From: Paenibacillus dendritiformis
GTDB lineage: Bacteria; Bacillota; Bacilli; Paenibacillales; Paenibacillaceae
Direction: 5' to 3'
Assembly: GCF_021654795.1 (NCBI RefSeq)
Contig: NZ_AP025344.1
Span: forward strand, 4,836,501 to 4,900,500
DNA length: 64,000 nucleotides
The translations under genes and the position numbers were made by a program. The notes beneath the pieces are model-generated. The model was given only the letters and a program-made list of their open reading frames with translations. It ran no database searches and was not told where the DNA came from. Shown here one piece after another: positions 37,938-46,780 of this stretch. Position 1 is the stretch's first letter; each line of letters begins with the position of its first letter.

Positions 37938-38645
37938 ATGAATTTAGAAATGGTGATGCAAGAGCTTGAAGCTCTCGGCAAGGAACGACTCAAGAAAATG
38001 TACATCGCCAACGGCGCACGTGAACCGCTTTTTGGCGTGGCGACAGGCGAGATGAAACCGCTCTTCAGGAAAACAAAAATCAATCAGCCTCTGGCCGAGC
38101 AGCTTTACGCGACAGGGAACTACGACGCTATGTACTTTGCCGGCATCATTGCAGACCCCAATGCGATGACGGAAGCGGATTATGACCGTTGGATGGATGG
38201 GGCTTATTTTTACATGCTGTCTGATTATGTGGTTGCCGTAACCCTGGCGGAAGCAGATATCGCGCAAAAGGTCGCCGATAAATGGATCGCAAGCGGCGAA
38301 GAGTTGAGAATGTCGGCGGGCTGGAGCTGTTACTGCTGGCTGTTGGGGAATCGTCCGGATAGTGAATTTTCCGAAGACAAAATTGCCGGTATGCTTGATC
38401 TGGCAGAACGCACGATTCACGATGCTCCCGAACGAGCGAAATACGCGATGAACAATTTTATGTACACCGTCGCCGTATCTTATTTGCCGCTCCATGATAA
38501 GGCCGTCGAGACCGCTAAGGCAGTAGGCCCGGTAGAAGTCAAACGGGACAAGACCAAAAGCAAGCTCATACACGCTTTCGAAAATATTCAAAAGGCTGTA
38601 GATAAAGGGCAGCTTAGTTTCAAACGCAAACATGTAAGGTGTTAA
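37938..38645 (+). CDS. DNA alkylation repair (AlkD-like) protein
   Basis: A 235-residue all-helical protein of the AlkD-like HEAT-repeat superfamily (PF08713). Family-like parts are GVATGEMKPLFRKTKINQPLAEQLYATGNYDAMYFAGIIADP near the N-terminus and SAGWSCYCWLLGNRPD mid-protein. Relatives are DNA glycosylases for bulky alkyl bases, but this subgroup is poorly studied and its catalytic Asp cannot be placed with certainty. ATG at 37938 has GAAGGGAG upstream and begins 43 bp after the methyltransferase stop. Confidence 0.82.
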   Translation: MNLEMVMQELEALGKERLKKMYIANGAREPLFGVATGEMKPLFRKTKINQPLAEQLYATGNYDAMYFAGIIADPNAMTEADYDRWMDGAYFYMLSDYVVAVTLAEADIAQKVADKWIASGEELRMSAGWSCYCWLLGNRPDSEFSEDKIAGMLDLAERTIHDAPERAKYAMNNFMYTVAVSYLPLHDKAVETAKAVGPVEVKRDKTKSKLIHAFENIQKAVDKGQLSFKRKHVRC

Positions 38646-38735
38646 ACTCTAGTGTCTGCACTCCGCATACGGTGCATGTGGAGAGCTGCTCACTACTTGT
38701 GAGAATGGATTAAAAATAAGATGCATCGGTGTTTA

Positions 38736-38767
38736 GACCCTTCCTCAAATTCGGAAAGGGTTTTTTG
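38736..38767 (+). terminator. Terminator after the AlkD-like gene
   Basis: CCCTTCC and GGAAAGGG form a stem with an eight-base loop, followed by six Ts. Confidence 0.88.
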
Positions 38768-38890
38768 TTATAATAAAAATGGTTGAGGTTGCCAAATGAT
38801 GAGTGAATCAAAATGCAAAGAGACGGGCGTTAGCTGAAAACGATTACCGATGATTCCGCTAAACAAATATGAAATGTCCGATAGGATGTG

Positions 38891-39724
38891 ATGAAAATAA
38901 TTCTTCTAAAGGAAAGAAACGAATGGTTGGCAACGAAACTGGTTGCTGCGGACAGTGATATGATGTTTGCCGGAGTCGTGGCCGGGAATAATCCGGGACA
39001 TGTGTGGGCAGACAACGCAATAAATCCGTCAACCGCCATCGTATGGTCCAGCGGATTGGAAGGCTTCAACTTCATGGGGAGCGCTAATAACACTTTTTTT
39101 AATCAATCCATCGCATCGTTCATCGATCATGACATCATTCCTTTTTTACGAGACAAGAAGATAGACAGTTTTGAATTCTCGGTGGATACGGATGACTGGT
39201 ATCCTGCTATATATCAATTCATCGGTAACCGAAAGATAGATGAAAGCTTTCAGTATGTTTATAAATCGAATTTGAACAATCATGAGTCCCTCTGTCTAAA
39301 TCACGTCGTCCCTTATCAGGCTGTGGAAATCGATCAAGCCTTCGCTCTTGAGCTGATGAATGGCGAAATGAAAAATGCCGACTTTTTGCTGACTTACATT
39401 GGACAATATTGGGGGACCCTCGATAACTTTTTAGAAAAAGGCTATGGATATGCTGCACTCACAGCTAACAAAGAAGTCGCAAGCCTGGCCATTTCCTCAG
39501 CCATGTATGGTTCCACGCACGCCATTGGAGTGGAAACGCTTGAAGATTACCAACGGCAAGGATTATCGAGCTCACTCGTGAAATTATTATTACATAAGTT
39601 CAATGAAAAACAGATTATTGCCTGGTGGGACTGCATGGAGAGCAATATCGCTTCTCAAAAAACAGCCGAGAAGGCAGGCTTATGTAAAACGCATCGTTAC
39701 AAAATAAATTGGTTCCATTTTTAA
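38891..39724 (+). CDS. GNAT acetyltransferase (GNAT_acetyltran, PF12746-like)
   Basis: The 277-residue protein has a long N-terminal half and a C-terminal GNAT domain. The acetyl-CoA region is IGVETLEDYQRQGLSSSLVKLLLHKF (about 215-240), and CMESNIASQKTAEKAGL is the usual GNAT beta5/alpha4 segment. The acceptor is unknown. Base composition is visibly more AT-rich than the housekeeping genes upstream, which suggests acquisition. ATG 38891 has AGGATG close upstream; a GTG one codon earlier is possible. Confidence 0.8.
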   Translation: MKIILLKERNEWLATKLVAADSDMMFAGVVAGNNPGHVWADNAINPSTAIVWSSGLEGFNFMGSANNTFFNQSIASFIDHDIIPFLRDKKIDSFEFSVDTDDWYPAIYQFIGNRKIDESFQYVYKSNLNNHESLCLNHVVPYQAVEIDQAFALELMNGEMKNADFLLTYIGQYWGTLDNFLEKGYGYAALTANKEVASLAISSAMYGSTHAIGVETLEDYQRQGLSSSLVKLLLHKFNEKQIIAWWDCMESNIASQKTAEKAGLCKTHRYKINWFHF

Positions 39725-39753
39725 TAACCCGAATGAAAAGGAGTGATTGAAAC

Positions 39754-39876
39754 ATGATTATTATGGAGACAAAACAAGGCGACTTCCGCTCTTCCATTCC
39801 GCATAAATATATCCATAATGAGTCCGTACAGCATGGGTGGCGTTTTATCAATGAATCAATAAGAGGAGGTTGTTGA
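39754..39876 (+). CDS. Small uncharacterised protein, 40 aa
   Basis: The short frame begins at ATG 39754 after AAAAGGAGTG at ideal spacing and encodes 40 residues (MIIMETKQGDFRSSIPHKYI at the start, ending SIRGGC). Its stop is within two bases of the TTG start of the next gene, whose AGGAGG lies inside its last codons. This points to a translated leader or small partner gene. No family is recognised. It could also be a remnant of a longer gene. Confidence 0.5.
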   Translation: MIIMETKQGDFRSSIPHKYIHNESVQHGWRFINESIRGGC

Positions 39877-39877
39877 A

Positions 39878-40468
39878 TTGGCACACCTTGTCGAGATACG
39901 CTTCGCAGGATTCATCCCTGAAGCGTGGATAGAGCATAAGCGAACCGCGAATGCGATCATTCAATTCAATGGCAATAACAGAAGCTTTACTTATTTCACG
40001 GAAGAGCAACCCGAGCTCTCGAAAATGGCACAGCATATTGTCGTGGATTTCGATAACAGAGAAATCAAACATTTTGGCTCAACTGGTCCGACCATCCAAA
40101 GAACGATTGATATTAACAGCGGTGAAGTTTTACAAGAAGTATTCGGCCATGCCTCTGATTCCGGACTCACTATCTCAAATGAGAGTATATCGATCACATC
40201 AGCGTCGTTTTCCATACAAGGCAGTGCGGCCAATCCTTTGAACCCTGACGCTTCTCCACTGGATTGGGAGTATGACGTAACGGTTGACCATACAGGAAAA
40301 GTAACCGTTAAGGGACGCCATGACGGCTTTCCGGCGCATGAAATTTATAAACGTGCAGACAAGGGAAATCCGGTTACCATCTATACTCACGATCCGCGCG
40401 TGACAGGCGATACTCCCCTGTCGCTGTTCCCTCCAATGGAACGTATTGTAGACCGGTTCGCTCCCTGA
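39878..40468 (+). CDS. DUF3238-like protein
   Basis: A 196-residue protein that I believe belongs to the DUF3238 family, judged by the N-terminal HLVEIRFAGFIP, central WEYDVTVDHTGKVTVKGRHDGFPAHEIYKR and C-terminal YTHDPRVTGDTPLSLFPPM. No signal peptide is seen, and function is unknown. TTG at 39878 follows AGGAGG. It forms a possible operon with the 40-aa frame and the acetyltransferase upstream. Confidence 0.6.
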   Translation: MAHLVEIRFAGFIPEAWIEHKRTANAIIQFNGNNRSFTYFTEEQPELSKMAQHIVVDFDNREIKHFGSTGPTIQRTIDINSGEVLQEVFGHASDSGLTISNESISITSASFSIQGSAANPLNPDASPLDWEYDVTVDHTGKVTVKGRHDGFPAHEIYKRADKGNPVTIYTHDPRVTGDTPLSLFPPMERIVDRFAP

Positions 40469-40530
40469 AGCTCTAAGCTTTAAGCATGAAACCAACTCGC
40501 TTCCTTAGTCGGTTCACAGTGGAAAGCACC

Positions 40531-41331
40531 TCATGACAGATAAAGAGCCATAAAGAAAAAGGAGCTTTTTGTCTGAAATGGGATTATTATGGCCCATGCA
40601 TGGTCATATGGATTTTCCCTGCTCGCCCCCACGTATTCCCAGAACTGCTCCATCTTGTTCTTTCCATAGGTTTCCTTCCGCCAGCTGTCGAACATCGCGA
40701 GGGGCGGTGTTCCATACGGATTCGGCTTGTGGATTTATTTCATATAGTAGTCGAACAGCAACTGTTCGTCCATATTTAGGCCGGTAATCAAGGTGCCATC
40801 GGGCGAGAAGATGGGCAAGTGGTTGAGCTTCGCCTGTTCATAGGCTTCGAGCCGCTCCCGGGCATCCGCGTCCATCACCTGGAGATCCAGCGGATTCTCC
40901 GGGCTTTCCAGACGCACGTTGTCTGAACGCATATGAACTTCCTGATTTTTTCCTCTCATCATGATGCTGCTGCCTTCACATAGAAGCACGATGGTGTCGT
41001 CAGCGGATAGACTAACATTGACCCCCTCGCTGGGGACGGTTTCTTCCGCTCCTACCATGCCGGGATTGATCGGCACATTTTTGGCCGACAGATCCATGCT
41101 CCCCGCACTGCCGTTGTGCCCCTGTGACTAACAGGCCCCTCACTCCTCACTGATTCATTTTGATATCGGTGCCCTTTACTTTGATCTCTTCCGGAGTCAG
41201 CTCAAGCAGGCTGTCCCCGCATTCCAGCGCAATCTTTTCTTTCGCCTTCATAAAAATCATTTCTTCTGCCGTAAAGGTAATATCTGCTTTCGATTCAAGC
41301 AGCATTCGGCAGTTGAAGCATTCCAATTATT
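40531..41331 (-). pseudogene. Remnant of a VgrG-like spike or beta-helix protein
   Basis: The minus strand holds broken coding pieces. From about 41331 to 41147 a frame reads like the repetitive tip of VgrG/gpD spike proteins (FTAEEMIFMKAKEKIALECG, then ELTPEEIKVKGTDIKMN) and stops. A second frame (41097-40735) continues in similar style (VSLSADDTIVLLCEGSSIMM, NVRLESPENPLDLQVMDADA) and ends at TAA. In the same frame beyond that stop, coding-like sequence follows (NPYGTPPLAMFDSW, WEYVGASRENPYDHAWA) to 40531. A frameshift plus an in-frame stop imply a decayed gene. The spike identification rests on repeat style only. No other contractile-injection genes are nearby. Confidence 0.4.
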
Positions 41332-41416
41332 GGGTTATCATATTTAGTATCTGATACTAATAGCATACACTAAATTTGTTTTTTAGTTTGCAGGGTATAC
41401 AATGGAGGGATAATTT

Positions 41417-42214
41417 TTGGAGGACTTGACTGCTCCACAACGCCGCGCTGATAACCATGAGACCGCTCATCAACCGCCAACTCCATGGGCAGAAGACAGC
41501 ACCCAGGTCACCGGAGGCGGCGATTATGTTATCGATGTCACCCCTATTCGGCATACTATCGCTGCGCGTACGAAGCTGAGCAAAGCGGAAATCCCTCATG
41601 CCGGGATGATGATCGAAGCGGATGTTACCAACCTTGTATTGCTGCGGGACAAGCGCAAAGACGAATTCTTGCGCCAGGAAGGGGTTAATCTTACGTATTT
41701 GCCCTTCTTTATCCAAGCGGTGGTTAGCGCGATCAAAGATTATCCCATGATGAACGCTGCCTGGGCGGCAGACAAAATTATTGTCAAACGCGACATCAAC
41801 CTGTCCCTGCTCATTGGGACCGAGGATTCCGTACTCGCGCCTGTCATCCATCATGCCGATCAGAAAAGCATAGCCGGTCTCGCCCTGGCGATCGACTCCC
41901 TAACCAAAAAAACCCGTTCCGGCAAACTGGTCCTGAAAGATATGCAAGGGGGGACATTCACGGTCAACAATACCGGCTCGTTCGGTTCCGTGTCCTCCAG
42001 CCCAACCATTATTTATCCGCAAGCCGCGATCTTAACATTGGAGTCCATCGTGAAGAAGCCCGTCGTCATCGGCGAGATGATTGCGGTACGCTCGATGGTG
42101 AACCTATGTTTATCGATTGACCAACGCATTCTCGACGGCGTCATATGCGGACGTTTTTTGCAAAGGGTAAAAGAAAATCTGGAGAGCTACGAATTGAATA
42201 CGAAGCTGTATTAA
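41417..42214 (+). CDS. Lipoyl-less E2 acyltransferase domain protein with altered active site
   Basis: The 265 residues correspond to the catalytic domain of a 2-oxo-acid dehydrogenase E2, closest in style to branched-chain BkdB (YVIDVTPIRHTIAARTKLSKAEIPH, FTVNNTGSFGSV). The N-terminal lipoyl domain and E1/E3-binding domain are absent. The catalytic DHRxxDG motif reads DQRILDG near residue 240, so the essential His is Gln. TTG at 41417 has GGAGGG upstream and no E1 or E3 gene is adjacent. It is either a decaying fragment or a repurposed, non-acyltransferase protein. The frame is intact over the whole domain. Confidence 0.75.
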   Translation: MEDLTAPQRRADNHETAHQPPTPWAEDSTQVTGGGDYVIDVTPIRHTIAARTKLSKAEIPHAGMMIEADVTNLVLLRDKRKDEFLRQEGVNLTYLPFFIQAVVSAIKDYPMMNAAWAADKIIVKRDINLSLLIGTEDSVLAPVIHHADQKSIAGLALAIDSLTKKTRSGKLVLKDMQGGTFTVNNTGSFGSVSSSPTIIYPQAAILTLESIVKKPVVIGEMIAVRSMVNLCLSIDQRILDGVICGRFLQRVKENLESYELNTKLY

Positions 42215-42254
42215 ACACAACGATGAGCCTACTGCTGCAGTAAGGAGGGATTTT

Positions 42255-42710
42255 ATGCTGATTCGCAAGGCAACCCCGGATGAAGCCGGTAATTTAAGCG
42301 GTCTGGCCTTTCGTTCCAAGGCTTACTGGGGATACAGCGATGACTTCATGGAAGCCTGCCGCGATGATTTAACGATCTCACCCGAACGAATTGCTTCTTC
42401 ATTGATATATGTGGTGGAAGAGGATTGCCGCATGAAAGGTTTTGTTGGTCTGGAAATGGAGAATGGCGAATGCTTGCTTACCGATCTGTTTATTGAGCCT
42501 GATGCGATTGGAAAAGGATACGGCAGAGCGTTGCTTCAACATATCATAGAAAAAGCTAAAGATTTAGGGATTCATGCCGTCACGCTCCATAGCGACCCGC
42601 ATGCCGAAAACTTTTATCTCCGCATGGGAGCCAGACGGATTGGGGACATCGAATCGACGGTTTTTCCGGGCCGCAAGCTGCCATTGCTGGAGATTGCAAT
42701 CAGAAGCTGA
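42255..42710 (+). CDS. GNAT family acetyltransferase
   Basis: A 151-residue single-domain GNAT protein. The acetyl-CoA loop is LTDLFIEPDAIGKGYGRALLQHIIEKAKDLG (about 75-105), followed by HAENFYLRMGARRIGD. AAGGAGGG precedes ATG 42255. It starts 40 bp after the E2-like gene, so they may be co-transcribed. The substrate is unknown. Confidence 0.88.
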   Translation: MLIRKATPDEAGNLSGLAFRSKAYWGYSDDFMEACRDDLTISPERIASSLIYVVEEDCRMKGFVGLEMENGECLLTDLFIEPDAIGKGYGRALLQHIIEKAKDLGIHAVTLHSDPHAENFYLRMGARRIGDIESTVFPGRKLPLLEIAIRS

Positions 42711-42887
42711 GCATAACGTCCGCATACTGCAGGCAACAGTTAACCCCGACCTTCGGAAAAAGCTCTCTGACATCAACCGAAGCACAGCGAGTTGAATTGA
42801 TAACGATTAGGCCTTCTATACTCGCATTATAGAGAAAAGATAAATACACGCTCCTGAAATAAAGAGGGGCGGCTATCTTAAGCCGCC

Positions 42888-43200
42888 TCAGACAGTCGAC
42901 AAAATCCCGTCGGCAGTTATTTTTCTTAGGATGGGCGGGGCCGATGAAGGCAGAACAGGTTGAGGGCCAGCTGGTCCGCGCATGAAGCAAGCGGGTCCCC
43001 GCATGAAAATGCTGCACAGGCGCAGCATTTTTAACCTCAAGAGGCCAAATTCTGAGAAAATCCTGCGAAATTACGTTATTTCTCCATTTCGAATGCCATT
43101 TATGCCTTTCCGTAGGGTAATTGCTGTACTTTTGCAGCAATCCTATTTCCGCATCCTCGTGTCAATGAAATTGCCGCATTCTTGCAGTAGTGGCGGAGCA
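42888..43200 (+). repeat. Composite repeat family B, copy 1
   Basis: It starts with a decayed terminator-like hairpin (CAGACAGTCGAC with a T-rich tail). Next come about two 20-bp units (GCGCATGAAGCAAGCGGGTC type, 42977-43010). A block of near-palindromes follows, such as AAATGCTGCACAGGCGCAGC and AATTGCTGTACTTTTGCAGC. It aligns along its length with 47880-48280. The sequence 42711-42888 before it shows nothing recognisable. Confidence 0.82.
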
Positions 43201-43216
43201 GAACCGCAGCAATCCG

Positions 43217-43480
43217 TCTTTTGCCGGACTTCATCCCGCTTCATTTCTACCCGCATGACCATACGAAGAGGTGCTTCACGCCGAAGCGGCCGCTCCGCTG
43301 CGGCTCCCGGTCCATCCGTACCTCCAAATAGTGGAGGAGTTCATGGGGATCGGTTCCGAATCCGGATGATTTGCGGAACATGCTTGCGCAGGAGATGAGG
43401 CTGCTGGCCGGGAAAGGGCTGTCTGACAAGAATGGCTTCTCACGGAATGGAATTCAACTGTATCTCTCTCCAAATCTCTC
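43217..43480 (+). other. Possible decayed coding fragment
   Basis: Two frames contain protein-like stretches (LHAEAAAPLRLPVHPYLQIV near 43270-43340, then PDDLRNMLAQEMRLLAGKGL from about 43368). They are joined only by assuming a frameshift. No start, ribosome site or family could be assigned, so this is a weak call. Confidence 0.25.
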
Positions 43481-43482
43481 TC

Positions 43483-44850
43483 CTACTTTGAGGAATGCGT
43501 CTGCTTAGATTTCGGGTTGTTCGGAACCGCTGCCGCTTTCGTCGTCGTAAAGGTCCATGTCTTCGTGAACTCCGTTGCCGGAATGCCCTTCTCCTCATTG
43601 AAGCTGTTCGTCTCGCTGAAGCTCGCCGTAACGGTATAGGTCGTATTGCCTTGCAAAGGCTTTTTTGGAATCAGAAGAATGACCTCATCCGCTCCCTGTC
43701 TATTCACATCCACCAAATAATAATCGACAGATTTCCCGGAAGCATCGGTTATGGCAGCCGAATGATGGATCAGCTTATTTCCATAGGAGGTACTAATCGA
43801 GATCGGATAGCCTACCTTGGCGCCTTGCTGGTTGTAGTAAGACAGCGGATTCGGCGATTCATTGGCGAGCCAGAAGGTTGGTATCTCCATCTGACCGTTA
43901 TAAGGATAGTAGACAATATCCCGATCTTTCAGCATTTCCCCGAACTTCTTCGTTCCGGGATTGATGACGGTATAGTCATCCGCTACTCCGATACCCACTT
44001 CATCCAGATTCGGCGACAAGAGCGTGACGCGATGAAATGGCGCATCGATTAGAAACTGCGTTCCTCTGGCAGGCTCATCGAAGGTCGGAGCGATGACCTC
44101 GCCCACGCTGATATTCGGATAACCGAACGCTTCCGCGCGCTGGGAAGGCAGAGCTCCGGAGAAGCCCGCCTTCTCCTTCCCCTCGATATGGGTCATCGAG
44201 CGATGGGCCGTCGCATAATTCGCATGAGCTTGCGCCGCTTTTTGGAGACTCTCGTCGAATTTGAGCACAGATAAGTTCGCTGCCGAGCGCAGCGAATTGA
44301 TTAAGTCCAACGACGCTTTCCGATGCGCTTCGAGACGTGCCCGATCTACGCCGGCATAGACATCAAGCGTGGATTGCGGGCTTTTCGGCGGATCCGTTTT
44401 CCATTGCACCTTCTCCGATACGGTGACCGGAATTTCGAGCGATAGATTCTGGTAAGAGACGCGCAGCACCGTCCTCCCTACGGAGACGGAGTATACGCTG
44501 CCGTCCGGCCCCGCCAAGGCAACGGAAGGATCGTCGATCGAATACGTCGCGAGGGAGGTAATATCCTGATAGACCCCGAAGCCTCCGAGAGCTGTAAAAC
44601 CGGTATTGAAAGTGGTCCGCAAGCCGATATCAATCTCATCGGTGCCTGCCGCTAAACGTGTAAATCCGGACGCATCCTCCGCAAAGGCCAGATTTCCGGC
44701 TCCGCGCACATCGACAGGCGAAGCCAACAGACATGAAGCTGCAGTCACTACGACCGCTGTCCGCGCTATTTTACTAATTCGGTGCAACCCGCTCACCCTT
44801 CCCTTAGGTTTGTCTTTCCTATCATACTTTCTATCGGTTTTATTTTCCAT
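43483..44850 (-). CDS. Secreted CAP-domain (SCP/PR1-like) protein
   Basis: A 455-residue exported protein. A basic N-tail and hydrophobic segment at about 27-47 form the signal. An Ig/BIG2-like stretch follows (about 65-150) and a CAP domain at about 165-300, with NSLRSAANLSVLKFDESLQKAAQAHANY and a His in MTHIEG. A C-terminal Ig-like region carries TTYTVTASFSETNSF and a Ser/Lys tail. Bacterial CAP proteins act outside the cell; roles are poorly defined. It is a monocistronic minus-strand gene, divergent from the leader region at 44.9 kb. Confidence 0.85.
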   Translation of the reverse strand: MENKTDRKYDRKDKPKGRVSGLHRISKIARTAVVVTAASCLLASPVDVRGAGNLAFAEDASGFTRLAAGTDEIDIGLRTTFNTGFTALGGFGVYQDITSLATYSIDDPSVALAGPDGSVYSVSVGRTVLRVSYQNLSLEIPVTVSEKVQWKTDPPKSPQSTLDVYAGVDRARLEAHRKASLDLINSLRSAANLSVLKFDESLQKAAQAHANYATAHRSMTHIEGKEKAGFSGALPSQRAEAFGYPNISVGEVIAPTFDEPARGTQFLIDAPFHRVTLLSPNLDEVGIGVADDYTVINPGTKKFGEMLKDRDIVYYPYNGQMEIPTFWLANESPNPLSYYNQQGAKVGYPISISTSYGNKLIHHSAAITDASGKSVDYYLVDVNRQGADEVILLIPKKPLQGNTTYTVTASFSETNSFNEEKGIPATEFTKTWTFTTTKAAAVPNNPKSKQTHSSK

Positions 44851-44890
44851 TCCTTTTTCATTCGCTCTCTTGCAAAAATGAATCTAGCAA

Positions 44891-44919
44891 TTGCTTCCAC
44901 CCCGTCTCTGGTGTATGAT
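44891..44919 (+). promoter_or_regulatory. Promoter of the first attenuator
   Basis: TTGCTT (44891-44896) and TATGAT (44914-44919) have a 17-bp spacer. Transcription would start about 30 bp ahead of the leader frame. Confidence 0.7.
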
Positions 44920-44952
44920 GGAAATACCTTACTATTGAAGGGAGTGATCGGC

Positions 44953-45006
44953 ATGACACGCCGGACTATATCGACTAGTGTTGCTTATATGGTGATCCTG
45001 AACTGA
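44953..45006 (+). CDS. 17-codon leader peptide
   Basis: ATG at 44953 with GGAG eight bases ahead opens a 17-codon frame, MTRRTISTSVAYMVILN, ending at TGA 45004-45006. The 5' arm of hairpin 45015-45035 starts nine bases after the stop, so a ribosome halted at the end of this frame would cover that arm. Size, site and following RNA all suit a ribosome-stalling leader peptide. Confidence 0.65.
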   Translation: MTRRTISTSVAYMVILN

Positions 45007-45014
45007 ATATGGAA

Positions 45015-45156
45015 GGCAGACGCAGTCGGTCTGCCGCCACTTAAGGATATCGCTGCCCATTTTTCCTGACAACATCGAGGGTTTGTTTGCTTATGCTTAT
45101 TTTTACCCTCTCATATGGATAATGCAGACCGCAGGCGTTAGCCTTGCGGTCTTTTT
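45015..45156 (+). terminator. Attenuator: anti-antiterminator, antiterminator and terminator
   Basis: Hairpin 1 pairs GGCAGAC (45015-45021) with GTCTGCC (45029-45035). The terminator at 45126-45156 has arms AGACCGC-AGGC and GCCT-T-GCGGTCT, then five Ts. The 3' arm of hairpin 1 (45027-45034, CGGTCTGC) is perfectly complementary over 8 bp to the terminator 5' arm (45124-45131). A ribosome stalled on the leader would free it to disrupt the terminator. A second small stem (GAGGGT/ACCCTC) lies between. Confidence 0.75.
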
Positions 45157-45701
45157 GCGCGCAAAAAAATCCCGGTTTGATTCCGGCGAGGGTTATCGCT
45201 CAACACAATGACAGATACCACGTGATGTCGGAGCATGGCGAATGGGCCGCCCAGGTGACGGGTAAATTCCGGCATACGGCCCACAGCCATGCAGATTACC
45301 CCGTTGTTGGAGATTTTATATGGCTAGAGCCGAATGGAGACCATGCACGAATTCATCAGGTGATGCGCCGAAAAAATAGTTTCTCGCGAAAAATGCCGAT
45401 ATCAGGCGGACGGAAGATGAAGAACGGCGTGATAGAAGGCGGAGTCACCGAGGAACAGGTCATTGCATCGAACCTCGATACCCTGTTCATCATGTGCGGA
45501 GTAGACGGCAATTTCAACATTCCTCGAATTGAACGGTATCTGACGATTGCCAGACATCAGAAGCTGGAAGCCGTTATCCTTCTCAACAAGATTGATCTCA
45601 TCCAACAGCCTGACCGCTATGCGGCACAGGTCAAGGAAATAGCCGGAGGAGCAAGAGAGTACGCACGGAGGCAAGGCAAGAAAAATAAACGTGAATATTA
45701 A
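45144..45701 (+). pseudogene. Truncated RsgA-like ribosome-assembly GTPase
   Basis: The frame gives the OB domain (IPARVIAQHNDRYHVMSEHGEW, PVVGDFIWLEP) and the first part of the circularly permuted GTPase of RsgA, ending after the G4 motif NKID with an abrupt basic tail (REYARRQGKKNKREY). That tail looks like the normal C-terminus, so an internal deletion removed G1-G3 and the zinc domain. About 20 residues are also missing at the N-terminus: the open frame begins inside the terminator stem with no ribosome site. RsgA normally has 300-350 residues. The product should not bind GTP. Confidence 0.75.
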
Positions 45702-45717
45702 AAGGAGCTGCAAACGA

Positions 45718-46704
45718 ATGTTGAAGCTGAAATATTTATTCCATGATGTGAACTTGGCGGAAATGCTCGTCAAAAATTGGGAGTACGATCCGGAATCGCT
45801 AGATATGTTTGAGTATTACCGCATCTCATCCAATGCCATTTATCCCTTCGAATATGAAGAACAGACCCGGCTTTTGCGCTTTGCTCCGACGACAGAGAAA
45901 TGCAGGGCGAACATCGCAGCAGAGCTTGAATTTATTGCATACTTGCGCGGCAAAGGCTACGGAGCATTGGAACCGGTCGCCTCGTTAGGCGGGGAGGAGC
46001 TTGTCGAAGCACGCACTCCGTGGGGAGACTTCTATGCCTCTGTCTTTAAGCGTGTACCCGGCGTGCAGATCAGCCAGACCGATTGCAGCGACGAGATTAT
46101 GTTCTGCTATGGTCAAGCGTTAGGGAAGCTTCATCAATTATCGAGCGAGTACGTTCCCTCAACGGCCAAGCGCTGGTCCTGCCTCGATGTATTGACTTGG
46201 ATAGAGGAGCTATTCAGCGATTCTGCACAGGAAGAGGCCGCCGCGTTGGCGGAGGCGGAATTGCTGCGGAAGTACTTCGCTTCTCTTCCTGTCACCAAGA
46301 GCAATTTTGGACTCGTTCATTATGATTTTGAATACGATAACGTTTTCTATGATGAGACAACGCATTCCTGCCATGTCATCGACTTCGATGACGCGATGTA
46401 CCATTGGTATGCGATGGACATCGAACAAGCGTTGGCCAGCTTGCAGGGCTGTGTGTCCCCGGACAGCTTCAATTCGACAAAACAATGCTTTTTAGACGGT
46501 TACCGCTCGGAATTTGCCATCCCGGATGATTTGGAGACGCTCCTCCCGGCCTGCCGGCGGTTCGCCGCTCTGTACGGATATGCCCGCGTATGGCGAGCCA
46601 TGGCGGAACAATGGGCGAACGAGCCGGATTGGCTCGTTGAGTTGAGAGAGAACTTGATAGAACACTTGGATGAAGATTCGTCCTGCTTCGGGAAAGAGCT
46701 CTAG
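45718..46704 (+). CDS. APH/phosphotransferase-family kinase
   Basis: A 328-residue protein with the aminoglycoside-phosphotransferase/choline-kinase fold. The catalytic loop is HYDFEYDNVFYD (H-x-D-x4-N, about 202-213) and the metal site is the Asp in HVIDFDD. Relatives phosphorylate sugars, homoserine, macrolides or aminoglycosides, and the substrate is not evident. ATG 45718 follows AAAAGGAG. It starts 17 bp after the RsgA remnant and would lie behind the attenuator at 45.0-45.2 kb, so a ribosome-directed drug might control it. Confidence 0.85.
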   Translation: MLKLKYLFHDVNLAEMLVKNWEYDPESLDMFEYYRISSNAIYPFEYEEQTRLLRFAPTTEKCRANIAAELEFIAYLRGKGYGALEPVASLGGEELVEARTPWGDFYASVFKRVPGVQISQTDCSDEIMFCYGQALGKLHQLSSEYVPSTAKRWSCLDVLTWIEELFSDSAQEEAAALAEAELLRKYFASLPVTKSNFGLVHYDFEYDNVFYDETTHSCHVIDFDDAMYHWYAMDIEQALASLQGCVSPDSFNSTKQCFLDGYRSEFAIPDDLETLLPACRRFAALYGYARVWRAMAEQWANEPDWLVELRENLIEHLDEDSSCFGKEL

Positions 46705-46780
46705 GAAGCCGAGCGTGATACGAGGAAAATGTAGAAGAGGGGCGCCCCCCTCTTCTTTCCTTACTGCACGGTTCGATCGT

